Counted from the stretch's first letter, positions 50,357 to 62,623 are shown. The stretch is 64,000 bases of DNA from Oopsacas minuta (GCA_024704765.1 JAKMXF010000022.1:854555-918554), one strand, 5' to 3'. Made by a program: numbers and translations. The notes: generated from the letters alone by a model not told the origin.

Positions 50357-51133
50357 CTATAATTTAGTTAAGAGGGTGACTCCATCTGCTATAGGTAACA
50401 TAGAAATATTGAAACGAGTATCATCTCTCAACTTAATATTAACGTTCCTAATAGAGATAGTATCCTCATCAGCAGTACTAGCATCAAGTACCTTACCAGA
50501 CCATAATACATTATCAATAACCATGAGACCTCCTTTCCTTAACAGTTGATAACTCAGATCAACATATTGACTGTAGTTCCTCTTATCTGCGTCAAGAAAT
50601 ATAAAGTCAAATGTTTCAGCATCATCTTTTATAAGTTCTTGTAGTGTATCAACAGCATTATTTATACGTAAGTCAATCATATTATTCACACCAGCTTTCT
50701 CCCAGTAAGGTTTTCCTATGAGAGGAAATTCTTCTGTTATATCACAGGCAATTAGAGTACCATCAACAGGGAGGACAAGTGCTACTGCTAACGCACTCAA
50801 TCCTGTATACACTCCTATATCAATAGCTTTCTTTGCTCCTATAAGGGAGGCTAGAAATCCTAAGAACTGTGTCTGCTCCGGGGGAGTACTCATTCTATTT
50901 AGTGGATGAGCTAAGGTAGCTACACGTAGGTTTGCTAAGTTCTCATCCTCTCGGGGTGTGACTGAATTCTCGTATATATAACCAAGGATTGGGTTATTTC
51001 TTTTGTGAACTTTAGAAACTCCTAACATATTCATGTTGATGAAACCTGGTTTCATGAATTTATAAATAACAACTCCAGCTAACAAACAGGCACCAGTCCC
51101 AATTGCCAAGTAGAGAATATTTCTGTCACTCAT
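50357..51133 (-). CDS. COMTD1: Catechol O-methyltransferase domain protein (COMTD1 type)
   Basis: 258 residues. An N-terminal membrane anchor (about 5-28, ILYLAIGTGACLLAGVVIYKF) is followed by a class I SAM-dependent O-methyltransferase fold. SAM-binding motif I is IDIGVYTGLSALALAL, the acidic residue after strand 2 is in ACDITEEFP, and the metal-binding motif is FIFLDADKRNY. The C-terminal DGVTLLTKL matches the family end. Homology is to COMTD1 and caffeoyl-CoA-type enzymes rather than classical COMT, because of the anchor and the LDADK motif. COMTD1 is reported as a membrane-anchored, probably mitochondrial protein; the substrate is unknown. Single exon. Confidence 0.9.
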   Translation of the reverse strand: MSDRNILYLAIGTGACLLAGVVIYKFMKPGFINMNMLGVSKVHKRNNPILGYIYENSVTPREDENLANLRVATLAHPLNRMSTPPEQTQFLGFLASLIGAKKAIDIGVYTGLSALAVALVLPVDGTLIACDITEEFPLIGKPYWEKAGVNNMIDLRINNAVDTLQELIKDDAETFDFIFLDADKRNYSQYVDLSYQLLRKGGLMVIDNVLWSGKVLDASTADEDTISIRNVNIKLRDDTRFNISMLPIADGVTLLTKL

Positions 51134-52008
51134 TCTTACAGAAAGAGAATAAAGTCAAACTGCTCAGAATAGAAATTACTAATAATATCGAATACAAGCA
51201 AATTAAGCTAAATAGAACTTCACATATTAATTATACAAATTTCATTAACAATGGTCGGTTATAATTACTTGTATGTTGTAAAAGTGGTCTGGCTTAAATT
51301 CAAATATAGATTATTAATCATACATTTATTCGTGAAACAACTAGAGTTTCATAGCCACTAATGATAAAAACGCGCTCAATAACATGTGGAGAATTTCACG
51401 AATTATACTACTACGAACTGTATGGTATTTCATTCTGATTCATCTAGCTAGTGTCGTTCGAATGTTTTTTGACATTCAATTGTGAGTACAAAATAACAAA
51501 ACTAAAATTTAAAGTCAATTAAACGAGCGCGCTTCGCTTGCTCGCGCTACGCGGTCGCGACTCGGGCCTACGGCCCTCGAGTACATAAACTTAACCGTAG
51601 CAAACATGGTACTGCCATAATCTTTAAATATGCTTACTTTATGTAACTAAAAGTAAACAAATATTCGCAAAATGTTTACAATATCATATTTGGACTCAGC
51701 ATACTCGATTACCTCACTATAACCATTGTAAGCATGTTTCTACCACAATTTTGAAATCGTTTACATTACATTAATAAAAACAACAATAAATTTACATATG
51801 ATTCATCCAAAGTATGAAAATCGGATTCAGCATGTTCGAAATATTTACTGAAGTTTATTGAATTCTATTTACTTCCTTGATAAACACGATAGGTACATAG
51901 TTCTGCGACAATTTCAAAATTGCACTGTAAATACTTTCCTTGACAACGGACAAAAACAAACAAACAAACAGACAAACAATAATTGAGATTTAAAATAATA
52001 TGGATTAC
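51134..52008. other. Gap with dispersed repeats between COMTD1 and DPM1
   Basis: It holds a CG-rich block at 51528-51590 (CGCTTCGCTTGCTCGCG, CTCGGGCCTACGGCCCTCGAG) of the kind found near 1, 58757 and 63634. AT-rich units at 51640-51850 with ATTTGGACTCAGCATACTCG recur at 58510. An inverted copy of the GTTT repeat lies at 51880-51990. The whole gap looks like one composite repeat. Confidence 0.6.
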
Positions 52009-53385
<1,377 letters not shown>

Positions 53386-54981
53386 TTATGCGAGCTTCTG
53401 TTTTGCCTCTTCAGCTAGAATTCTAGATATGATGAGTCTCTGAATCTGAGAGGTTCCTTCATATATTTGGTATATCTTAGCATCTCTCATTAACTTCTCT
53501 ACTGGGTAATCAGAATTAAAACCATTTCCTCCAAATACTTGAACAGCATCTGATGCAGATTTATTAGCTACATCAGATGCAATAGCTTTAGCAATAGAAG
53601 CGTAATAAGTGTTCTTACGTCCCTGGTCTATCTCCCAGGCAGCTCTGTAAGTAATCAGACGAGAAGTCTCAATACCTAAAATCGTATTTCTCAATTCTTT
53701 AAATTCATTAAAATTTACATAAAGAATATTTTAATTGTATAACTGAGTGATTTCCTAATCTGTTGAAATATTTATGAGTCTACAAGTATTTGTACAGTCG
53801 AATCTTTGATTGTCCCGGAAAATGCAAGAGAAAAGAGGTCTACAAAAAGATAGTCCTTACGAAATACAACACATACCAATAGCCATATCTGCTAACATGA
53901 ACGAAATAGCTTGATGATTGATTATAGGAACACCCATTGTCTTCCTCTCCATAGAGTAACGAGTAGCCTCATCTAGAGCTCTTGCGGCTAGGCCAAGAGC
54001 ACCTGAAGCAACAGCTGGTCGGGTACGATCAAACGCACCCATAGCAATCAAAAATCCTTTACCAGGTTCACCTATCAAATATTAAAATATTAATAATTTA
54101 AAATATTATTAGTATAGAATTATTAAATAGCTGAACTGACCTAACACATTATCACTAGGAACAACTACATCCTCAAATGTAATCCCTCTAGTATCAGAAC
54201 ACCTCTGTCCCATATTCCATTCCTTCCTTCCAATAGTAACTCCTGGAGAATCTGCGTCTAGTATAAATCCTGTAAAAGCTTTTGATGCCTTCTTCTCTGT
54301 GGGATCAGATCTAGCTAGGAGGAAGTACCAATTAGCTTTACCACCATTAGTTATCCACATTTTAGACCCGTTAATAACCCAGCTGTCTCCCTTCTTCTCA
54401 GCTCGTGTCTTGATCCCAGCTACGTCAGAACCAGCTCCAGGTTCTGTAACACAGTAGGCAGCTATTAATGGTTCTTCAGTCATTCTACCGAGATACTTCT
54501 TCTTCTGCTCTTCATTCCCTGCTATTATAACAGGCATCTCTGCTAGCCCATTAGCCAGTATAGCTGTAGACATGCCTAATAGATTGCAGAATAATAAACA
54601 CCAACTACATTATACTTGATAACATACGAACATACCTGTACATCCGAATGAGAGAGCTTCTCCTACAAGAACTGAGTCTAAATTCTGTAAACCTAACCCT
54701 CCATACTTCTCAGGAATATCTGTATTAACCAGTCCTACCTCCCATGCCTTCTCAATAATCTCTAACGGGTATTCTCCTGTTCTGTCATAATGAGCTGCAT
54801 TAGGGATAATATGATCTTTTGTAAAGTTAGTTGCTAGTTCCTGGTAAGATCTCTGGTCAGCTGTTAACTCGAAACTAAACGCACGGTTTACAGATGATGT
54901 GTGTATTGATCGGAGTGTAGTCAGAAGAGGGAGGGGATTGACACATGTTAGACCCTTCAATTTAGTGACAAATGATATCAT
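53386..54981 (-). CDS. ACADM: Medium-chain acyl-CoA dehydrogenase (ACADM), 4 exons
   Basis: Exons 54636-54981, 54141-54575, 53877-54071 and 53386-53675 join in frame with GT-AG sites to give 421 residues, the length of human ACADM. A mitochondrial presequence (about 1-33, Arg/Ser/Thr-rich) precedes the acyl-CoA dehydrogenase fold. Matches include [91 protein letters not shown] and [18 protein letters not shown], whose Glu is the catalytic base. It performs the first step of mitochondrial beta-oxidation of C4-C12 acyl-CoAs with FAD and electron-transfer flavoprotein. Introns are short (60, 69 and 201 nt). Confidence 0.95.
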
Positions 54982-55027
54982 ATCTAATCAACTGAACCAT
55001 GGATAATATTTTTAACTACATTAGATC

Positions 55028-55125
55028 GGTTCCCAACCCTCTTCACCAATGGACCTCATACGGCCATACCAATTTTAACACACTCTATGGACCCCTCCCA
55101 TAGGCTGCAATACAAATTATGGAGA
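55028..55125. repeat. hAT-like repeat, inverted copy
   Basis: CGGTTCCCAACCCTC at the left and ATGGACCCCTCCCATAGGCT then GCAATACAAATT at the right correspond, inverted, to the repeat at 18808-18908. No intact target duplication is recognised. Confidence 0.5.
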
Positions 55126-55251
55126 TATCGCTGAAATATTTCGAGAAACTTTAAATTATTACCATATAATTAACTAGATAAAGATCATACAAATTAATAT
55201 GAAATATCTACTCATCCACATTGCTAAGTACCTAATGCGTTGCTAAGTAGG

Positions 55252-55608
55252 CTATTCAGCTATAGTGACCTCAACCTCTACACCTGGTTCAATATTGATA
55301 GAAGTTATCTGTTTTACAATTTCAGATGGACTGTGTAGATCTATCAACCTCTTATGGATCCGCATTTCAAATCGGTCCCAAGTTTTTGAGCCCTCTCCGC
55401 AAGGGGTTTTGCGAGTGGTTATCCTAAGAAACTTAGTCGGCATACGGACGGGTCCTTTCACCTTCAGATCCTTTTTCTTAGCCTCTGTCACCAGATTGAA
55501 ACACACCTTCTCTAAACTCCTCACGTTACGACTAGTGAGAGTTATACGGATCTTGTGATCCGCTGCTTCTTCAGGGAGGCCTTTTCCTTCTTTGAAATCT
55601 TTAGCCAT
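55252..55608 (-). CDS. RPS20: 40S ribosomal protein S20 (uS10)
   Basis: 118 residues, normal for eukaryotic S20. Conserved uS10 segments are [57 protein letters not shown] split over the beta hairpin, [18 protein letters not shown] and [11 protein letters not shown]. It sits in the head of the small ribosomal subunit. Start at the ATG of MAKDFKEG. There is no intron in the coding sequence, unlike most animal RPS20 genes. Confidence 0.97.
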   Translation of the reverse strand: MAKDFKEGKGLPEEAADHKIRITLTSRNVRSLEKVCFNLVTEAKKKDLKVKGPVRMPTKFLRITTRKTPCGEGSKTWDRFEMRIHKRLIDLHSPSEIVKQITSINIEPGVEVEVTIAE

Positions 55609-56171
55609 TATCTTTCTCCAGCAAGTATGGTAATATTATTTCTAAAATGATACAAAAAATTAATACATATATACAACACAGTATCGTATGGATAGAAGTA
55701 CGTATACTTGTGAATTGTGCTAGAGATTTCTAAGGCGTAATTCAATATCTTAAGCTGTTAACTACATAAAGTTCAGTAAACTCTCATTTTAAAATGGAAC
55801 GTGGTTCTGAAACATTCAGTATACGTAATCAAATACCATTATTAAAATTGATCTGTTTCTCGCAAAGCGCTTCATTTAACGCGCTAAGAAGTTAATGACG
55901 TAAGGAGAGGATGTGGAATGCAATGTATTACAAAATAGCTGACATAGGGAGGAGAGGGGTCCAAACTTCTGAGTTACGCAATGTTTTAACAGCCCCTTAT
56001 ATATTATATTATATTATAACCACTAATGTTATATTAATTAGATAATTCTTCGCGATACAATAAAATAATCCAGCGTTATAAATCTTATAGGACATAATAC
56101 ATACACCTCACATAATATCGTGCACATCTAGTGCTATAATAGCTCGAATGATAACAGAACCAGGTGGCTAG
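55609..56171. other. Gap between RPS20 and AP4M1
   Basis: It should hold the RPS20 promoter. A TATTATATTATATTATAA run lies near 56000. No pyrimidine-tract start site can be fixed by eye. No repeats or ORF are supported. Confidence 0.4.
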
Positions 56172-57512
56172 CTAATTAGGAGCAATTCTGAACACATACG
56201 AATCACTGTGAGTAACATTTCTAACCCAGCGCTGAGGCTGTAAGGCTCTCCGAGGATCAAATACCTTAAGATTACGTATTTCTAGACGAGAAGCCAGATA
56301 GCTTGGGACTTCAAATTCAACTCCCATTGGTCCTATTTCTTTTTTAGTAGATTTGTTCATTTCCGGAATATTCATTTTAATTTTAATCGCTTGCTCTCCA
56401 CCACTATCTAATCTCTTCATGTGCCATATAACAACTTTCTTTGAAGTCTTAAATTCCGCAGTTTGCATACTTCCTCCTATTTCAAACGAAACAGCTGATG
56501 TTGAATTTGGCATTGGTATCGTGGCAATGATATTGCATGCATGGTATGCAGCTGGGAGAGTAGAATTGAGTCTTAGAGTTAAATGAAGATATCTATTATC
56601 AATTTCCTCAAACAATGTATACAATTTGAGAATACAGGCGCTAGTAGCATCTGCTGTAATCCGATAGTTCATAGCTATAAACTCCCCATCTGGCGCCTGA
56701 ATTGACAGCTGTTTATGATCTTCAAAGTTACTTAACAGTACACTTTCGTGAAATGAACAATAGTCTAGAATGATAGAGCTATACACAGGAGCATATCTAT
56801 CAGGACGTCCTACTACCAGATCTTCATTCAATCCCATACAAATCTCAGCTGTTCCACTCAAATAACTCTTCACCTGAATAACTCCATTAATCTCTGATCG
56901 GATCAGTTCTCCTGTTACACCTATCAATACAGTTAGACGCTCTAACAAATCAATATACACTTCATTCTTCCTGTCTTTAGCTACTGGACCTACCAAGGCT
57001 AATGGCTTAGCAGATGCTACACTTGATTGTATACGTTTCTTCGGTTCAAAGCTAACTACTCTGTCCAGAGAGTCAAATATAGATTGTTCAGTTGGTATTT
57101 CAATGGCCTGATTGTAGATATATGTTTTGAGAAGCTCAGTTGATGTTCCTTGGATATAACCGAAATCTAACACCTCGTCAAGCAGCTCATATACCAACAC
57201 AAAGTTGAGTCTGAGGGATTCCTCATTTAGAACACCACAATAATCCTTCAGAAGAACTGTAAAGCGATTTATCATCTCAAACACCAGGGATGGAGAAGTA
57301 TTAAATTTAGTAGTACATACAAAATATAATCCATTCTTCTTCATCCACAGGAAAGAATATCCACCTGCATCTATCACAGGTTGGATAGAATCACGAGAGT
57401 CCTTAATAAGATCAAAGAAAAGTTCTGGAATATTCCCTGGGATGTCATCTCTGTACTGTTTTATTGCAATGACGTCACCACGAGGAGAACATATGAATAA
57501 GTGACTGATCAT
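56172..57512 (-). CDS. AP4M1: AP-4 adaptor complex subunit mu-1
   Basis: 446 residues. The N-terminal longin-like mu domain (about 1-140) starts MISHLFICSPRGDVIAIKQY, with FVCTTKFNTSPSLVFEMINR and the ELLDEVLDFGYIQGTSTELL block typical of mu subunits. The C-terminal mu-homology domain (about 175-446) has KNEVYIDLLERLTVLIG, GVIQVKSYLSG, IQAPDGEFIAMNYR and a final RKLR-like edge strand ending WVRNVTHSDSYVFRI. The short GYIQ segment and MHD order suit AP-4 better than AP-1, AP-2 or AP-3. AP-4 sorts cargo at the trans-Golgi network by binding tyrosine-type signals through mu4. Single exon, against about 15 in vertebrates. Confidence 0.85.
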   Translation of the reverse strand: MISHLFICSPRGDVIAIKQYRDDIPGNIPELFFDLIKDSRDSIQPVIDAGGYSFLWMKKNGLYFVCTTKFNTSPSLVFEMINRFTVLLKDYCGVLNEESLRLNFVLVYELLDEVLDFGYIQGTSTELLKTYIYNQAIEIPTEQSIFDSLDRVVSFEPKKRIQSSVASAKPLALVGPVAKDRKNEVYIDLLERLTVLIGVTGELIRSEINGVIQVKSYLSGTAEICMGLNEDLVVGRPDRYAPVYSSIILDYCSFHESVLLSNFEDHKQLSIQAPDGEFIAMNYRITADATSACILKLYTLFEEIDNRYLHLTLRLNSTLPAAYHACNIIATIPMPNSTSAVSFEIGGSMQTAEFKTSKKVVIWHMKRLDSGGEQAIKIKMNIPEMNKSTKKEIGPMGVEFEVPSYLASRLEIRNLKVFDPRRALQPQRWVRNVTHSDSYVFRIAPN

Positions 57513-58839
57513 AGAGGCAGTTTTCTAAATAAAATTAATTACACGTATAAATTAGGGCTTCTTAAATAGAGGCACGCGCACTCGATAATCGCAAGTGTTA
57601 CGAAACAGGTCTATTATAATTCCAGGGCCACCAACCCCCTAATGACCAAAAAGCGGGAGGTATTTTATGAAACAGCGGCGGGAGGTTTGTTTGAATGGTT
57701 GTTTACATGTTTACTTCAATACTTGAAAACTATAGTTACAAATCGTCTTATTGGCTAAAATATTGTGCTAGTTTCATATCGTTATCTTAATATTGTGTGT
57801 TGAACATGAACAGATGGAGTATCCAATGCGCTGAAACTATACGATGGCAAAATTATCCAAATTTCAGCTGATGTACTTTTCAAAAGAAATAAATTGAAAA
57901 AGCGGGAGATTTGAGGGCTTGGCGTGAGAATAAACCAAAAATCGGGTTGGAAGACCTCTAATATCTAGGAACAAATTGCAAGATCTAGGAGATATCTCAA
58001 AACTCCCTGAGATAGGTGTCAAAATGTCTTTACCTCTCAGATATTAGAGTTAACCCCTATGTTATTTTGAACGCAATATATGACGTAATAGTCGCAATAG
58101 TACCATTTGCTGGGACAACAATCACTTCCTAGGTGTCATAGTTACCTAGCAACCTAGGCATGAATTTGGTATGCAACTCAGCGAGAGAGATAATTATGTT
58201 ATCATTAATTCTATATGCAAACTATTCTGTAAGTCTAAAACTAAAGCAATACCAAATAATCTTTAAATTTTCAAACACAATGATTATTTTTTGTCCGAAT
58301 TGATTGAGGAACTGGTAAGAGATACAGACTTGAAATTTGGTACGGGGGGTGGGGAATGATGTTTCTAGAAACATTTTTAAATGTCTAATGAAATATTCAC
58401 ACCTTCTCACATAGATCATATTTGTTTGTTTTGTATATATATACATAGGGGAATAATACAAAAATTCAAAAGGTCTTAGAATCATACTTCTAAAGGCATA
58501 ATGGGGTATTCAAGTATGCTGAGTCCGAATATGATTTTTTGCATCATATGATCTATATTTGTTGTTATGTACATAAAGTAAACAAATTTCAAAAAGTTTA
58601 TATAGTTTTAACGGCTACAGAGGTAATTGAGCATGTGAAGTTCGAATATGATGATGTGAATAGCATTTCGTGAATATTCGACTTAGAGAGAGACTTTCAA
58701 AACATACATAGGGTACTTAATAATACATAACACAAATTATCGGTTGATTAGAAGTAACCTCTAGGCGCCCGAAGAGCGTCTATTGTGGACACGAAGTGCC
58801 CGCAATCGCATATCACAAGGAAGCGTAGCTTAGTTGTTA
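57513..58839. other. Repeat-bearing gap between AP4M1 and the NHL gene
   Basis: Segment 57791-57930 (TATTGTGTGTTGAACATG ... AAAGAAATAA ... AGCGGGAGATTTGAGG) recurs in the same orientation at 60957-61075. Segment 58500-58600 (CAAGTATGCTGAGTCCGAATATGATT ends) is an inverted relative of 51660-51720. A CG-rich tail at 58757-58830 resembles other dispersed-repeat tails. An 87-codon minus-strand frame at 58222-58485 is not supported. Confidence 0.55.
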
Positions 58840-60122
58840 CTAATAATAAGCTAACACAACAAATAAAGCAGAGAATATTTGCAAGCAATCAGCTGATCGA
58901 GAAATACAAACTAGCTTTGAGTTATTGGCTATTAAAATGCCAGTAGGGTAGGTATGTCGTATCCAATGTAGGAGGTCACCTTCTGGTGAGAATACTTTAA
59001 TTTTATCCCCAGGGTAGTCGCTAATGATAATGTTATTGTGTCCGTCAACACAAAAGAAGTTTGCTGCTGTAACTTGCATTCCTTCGCCTCTGGTAACAAA
59101 GGAGCGGGACTTCTCTCCTGATAGAGTAAACACGTGCATACACGGATTGTCATCAGCGCTCAACACAAACATTTCATTGTTTGAGAACTTTATATCCATG
59201 GGGTTAGTCATAGTTTGGTGTTGTAACGAGTCTTTAAATTCCAGATTAGTTGTTAGGATTTGGAGTCTGTTGTTGTTTCTATCTGGAACATAAATGTGTT
59301 GATTAGGAGAGATGGCAGGCTGTAAAGGATTATTGAACTCTCTACTACCAGATCCTCTTTTACCTACTCGCTTTATCATTGTTAGGTCTGGTAGCTTAAA
59401 TAGGAGGATACCCTGATGTTCTATGTCCGTGACATATATCTTGTCCTCATGGATTAGGATACCCCATGGCTTAGCCAGGTGTCTATCTCCAAATAAGTTG
59501 AGATGGTGTCCTGCCTGGGAGAATATTTTGATGCAATTGTTGTCCATATCTGTCACATAAATGTGTCCAGATTCAGGTTCAATTGTGACACCTTTTGGAC
59601 TGTTGAACTCCCCAGGAGCAATTCCTCGTTTCCCAACAGCAACAATGGGCAGTTGGAATGCAGCGTAGTTAGGGATTGCTGGCATACGAGGGTGGGGTTG
59701 GGAGGGATCTCGTGTTGGGTAATTTCTCCCACAAGAGCGATGCGTTCCTCGAGGTAATGAGTGTCACACAAGAACCTCGGTTCTTGGAGTAGTGGTGCAT
59801 TGAGGTGGAGTTCTGCCAGTTTAGCCTCCGTCTCTGCCACCATTCTATTTTGCATTGTATGCAGCTTGTTATGCTTTATTTGGCCTTCAACGAATTGCCG
59901 AATTTGAACAAGTTCCTCCTCCATTTCCTGACGAGCCACCAGTTCCGCTCTCATCTCTTCGCGTCTGTCCCTTAACATGGCTAAGAGATGGCCTCGTCTC
60001 TGATTGAGGAGGAAAATCAACTTGTCTATGGACTGATTTATTTTGATCGCTATGGGATCAATATCTTCGAGTGGTTCAGGCAGGTGTGCCACTCCGATGG
60101 TTTCTGGGAATTGTGTCACCAT
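58840..60122 (-). CDS. Coiled-coil / NHL beta-propeller protein with one frameshift
   Basis: From the ATG at 60122 (MVTQFPETIGVAHLPEPLED) the frame gives a charged coiled coil (about 15-110: LNQRRGHLLAMLRDRREEM, VARQEMEEELVQI) and runs to ITQHEIP. The next frame then continues PHPRMPAIPNYAAFQLPIVA into an NHL propeller ending at 58840. NHL motifs are GEFNSPKGVTIEPESGHIYVTDMDNN, LAKPWGILIHEDKIYVTDI, and NNRLQILT. The switch lies in a C-rich run near 59690-59710. A one-base indel, sequencing error or programmed shift is likelier than two overlapping genes, because both halves are the usual parts of one protein. The family resembles TRIM/RBCC-NHL proteins without the RING and B-box. Function unknown. 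A short intron cannot be excluded. Confidence 0.72.
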
Positions 60123-60492
60123 GATTTCTTTAATTATTTGTTTGTCTGTTTGAAATTGTTTATATTTTGTTCTCAAATACACAGAATTTATAGTTTCTAT
60201 TGAATGAATATTCTCAATAGAAAACTGCTGAATTGTCACAATTATTATATTAGAATTATTATTCTTAGTGGTTGTGTTGTGCTACCAAATTGTCTTTTGT
60301 GAATAACAAAGTACGTGAATGGTTGCTATGGTTATTTCTAATGAATTAGGAATGTTTCTTGGTAATGCACGTGTAATTTTTCATAATTAATTATTCGTTA
60401 GTCTGAGAAATGGTTTGTGGCAATTATTATTCAAATTGTTGCTATTGAGGTAATGACCTAGAAAAACTAGCACAATTTCTAGCCATTAAGAC

Positions 60493-60762
60493 TAGGGTGA
60501 CCATTGTCCAGTTTTTTGGGTCTATTTTGGCTTTGTCCAGTTTTTAAGCTGTCGAGTTCTTCACCTTAGCAAAACGCGTGACTCTATTTTCATCATTTTG
60601 GTGCGATTTTGGTTAGATTACTTCACAACATATACATCGTACGTTAACAAATACATGTGTATTGATAATTGTTGCTACATAACATACATAAATACAGACA
60701 TAAACTCATTCAATGGGATGTCCTGTTTGTGTGTCCAGTTTTTCTAACCCTTGCTCACCCTA
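60493..60762. mobile_element. hAT-like MITE with 8-bp target duplication
   Basis: This 270-bp element has TAGGGTGACCA at the left and TAGGGTGAGCA (minus strand) at the right, with GTCCAGTTTTT and AAAAACTGGAC further in. Flanks ATTAAGAC (60485-60492) and ATTAAGAT (60763-60770) agree at 7 of 8 bases, the hAT duplication length. No ORF. Confidence 0.75.
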
Positions 60763-60770
60763 ATTAAGAT

Positions 60771-61271
60771 AATATGTAACTACGGTTTTAATATTTCAAC
60801 TATTGAAGTAAGATACAGTGGGTAAATACACTAATAAGTTATGCAGTATTTATTCGAATAATAGCCCGCGATTGAGAGAGGCTGGCGGTGGTTTCGAATA
60901 TACGTATGTTGCAATGATTAGAAATTACAAATTATCGTGAAAACATAATAACTAAATATTGTGTGTTGAACATGGGACAAATGGAGTATCCAATGCACTA
61001 TAATCTTATGAGCAAAAATTTTTCAAAAGAAATAATTTGAAAGAGCGGGAGATTTGAGGAGATAGGGTGAGAGCGGGAGAATAATCCTTAAGTGATTATT
61101 CACACAATATATTGGATTGTGTCCAATTTCGCAATCAAATACGAATGGAACTCTACCTAACTAATTAGAATCCCAGCAGGCATAAATCAATAAACAATTT
61201 ATTAAATAATATCTCCTTTCTCATGCAGCTGAAAATTAATAATTATATCTAAAAATCTTCCTGAGCTGTAA
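60771..61271. other. Gap with second copy of the 57791 repeat
   Basis: 60957-61075 matches 57791-57930 (GTGTGTTGAACATG, GGAGTATCCAATGC, CAAAAGAAATAA, GAGCGGGAGATTTGAGG). The rest shows nothing supportable. Confidence 0.5.
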
Positions 61272-62219
61272 TTATAGCACTAGTGCTTCCATGTAAGTTG
61301 AGAAAATAAGATTAGTATCAACAGCTGGTGCAATAGATTTGACGTAATCAATTGCTTTGTGTACAGTGCATCCACGTGATGCTACCAACCAAGATATTAA
61401 AATAGAAGCGGAACGACTCCTCCCTTCAAATAAAACCAGCACTGAGCTTTGAGGAGAAATAATTGCTGAGTTAATAAATTCATGACATCCCCTCCAGAGT
61501 TGTATTACATTATTTTCAGCAAAATCTTCCATTTCTATATTGAGTACTTGAATCTTAGAAACTAAATCAAATCCTATCTGAGTAATTAGCTTTTGGTATT
61601 TATCAGTGCTTAAAATGAGATGAGTTATCCCTAAGTCCTTCAAAGAGTTGGGTAAGTTCATAGGTCGTGATCCCATGTATACTTGGTCCGCTATTTCATG
61701 AGGTAAGGGATATAGATCCATGATACTAGAGAGGTGGCAAAGGAATGGGTATTTAACTTGGAAAGAGGAATAACCGCCTTCTAATACCCAAACAGCTGAA
61801 GTGCGATTCACAATCTGGTCTATGAACTTCTCAAATTGTGTTCGTTTACTTGTGTAATCAGCAGTTTGAGTAGTTTCAGGGATGTGTAGAGTGAGTTGAG
61901 TTTTAATATGCTTCAGATGTTGCAATCTCTCCACCATCCAACTTATAGCCTCATTACATATAGATGTTTCATCTCCGTACAGAACAACAGGGGAGAAATT
62001 CTCTGCAGGCAACAGACCAGATTCGAGATGTGAGTGAATGAAACTAGCTAGAATTTGGGTTCTATCTTCGTTTGATTTAGGGAGGTTATCACAGGGGAAA
62101 TTAAATGCTGAACATATATGACCTTCTTTAAATGCTTTCTCCTGTCTTAAGTCAATAAGCCAATAAAATTCGAAAATTGGAAGGTTGAAAATGTCACGAG
62201 GTGTAACTCTACTCTCCAT
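61272..62219 (-). CDS. STYXL1: STYXL1-like rhodanese / pseudophosphatase (MK-STYX)
   Basis: 315 residues. An N-terminal rhodanese/CDC25-like domain (about 1-160: FYWLIDLRQEKAFKEGHICSAFNFP, VWVLEGGYSSF) is followed by a dual-specificity phosphatase fold (about 170-315: PHEIADQVYMGSRPMN, DLGITHLILST, IEMEDFAENNVIQLW). The phosphatase loop reads VLVLFEGRSRSASILISWL. The position of the catalytic Cys of HCxxGxxRS is Phe, and the His is Leu, so it should be catalytically dead, like vertebrate MK-STYX. The rhodanese active-site loop also lacks a clear Cys. Vertebrate STYXL1 binds G3BP1 and modulates stress granules and MAPK signalling. Single exon. Confidence 0.85.
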   Translation of the reverse strand: MESRVTPRDIFNLPIFEFYWLIDLRQEKAFKEGHICSAFNFPCDNLPKSNEDRTQILASFIHSHLESGLLPAENFSPVVLYGDETSICNEAISWMVERLQHLKHIKTQLTLHIPETTQTADYTSKRTQFEKFIDQIVNRTSAVWVLEGGYSSFQVKYPFLCHLSSIMDLYPLPHEIADQVYMGSRPMNLPNSLKDLGITHLILSTDKYQKLITQIGFDLVSKIQVLNIEMEDFAENNVIQLWRGCHEFINSAIISPQSSVLVLFEGRSRSASILISWLVASRGCTVHKAIDYVKSIAPAVDTNLIFSTYMEALVL

Positions 62220-62623
62220 CTCTGGTCTCTACTATAATAAATTAATACAATTTGGTACTCATCCAAAAGATTGTGGAAGGTGGAAACAATAATTCCATCT
62301 TATATTTGTACAGATCCAACGTCCAATCAAAATATTGATATTACATAAGAGGTGTTTATAAATTAATATAGTGTGTATTCAAGTTCACTAATAATATTTG
62401 AGTGCCGTATATCCTTTAATAGTAGCCGGGGGCGATTGTAATTTCAAACCTAACTCAGGGGGGTGATAATACCAATTTCGATACCTAGTATTCAATCAAC
62501 CTTTGAGAATGTTCCTAAACATGTTTTCACGGGAAATTAAAAATATCCTAAAATGAATTGACCTTAAGTCGGGGCTGTCTAGATACCATTTTCCGGGACT
62601 TTCTCGCAATCCGATTTACAATA
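62220..62623. other. Gap upstream of STYXL1
   Basis: No ORF or paired repeat is seen. It should contain the STYXL1 promoter. Confidence 0.35.

Noticed and set aside
51528-51990. CRISPR array or bacterial contamination in CG-rich repeat tails
   Set aside because: The copies are scattered singly beside AT-rich animal repeats, with no regular spacer structure.
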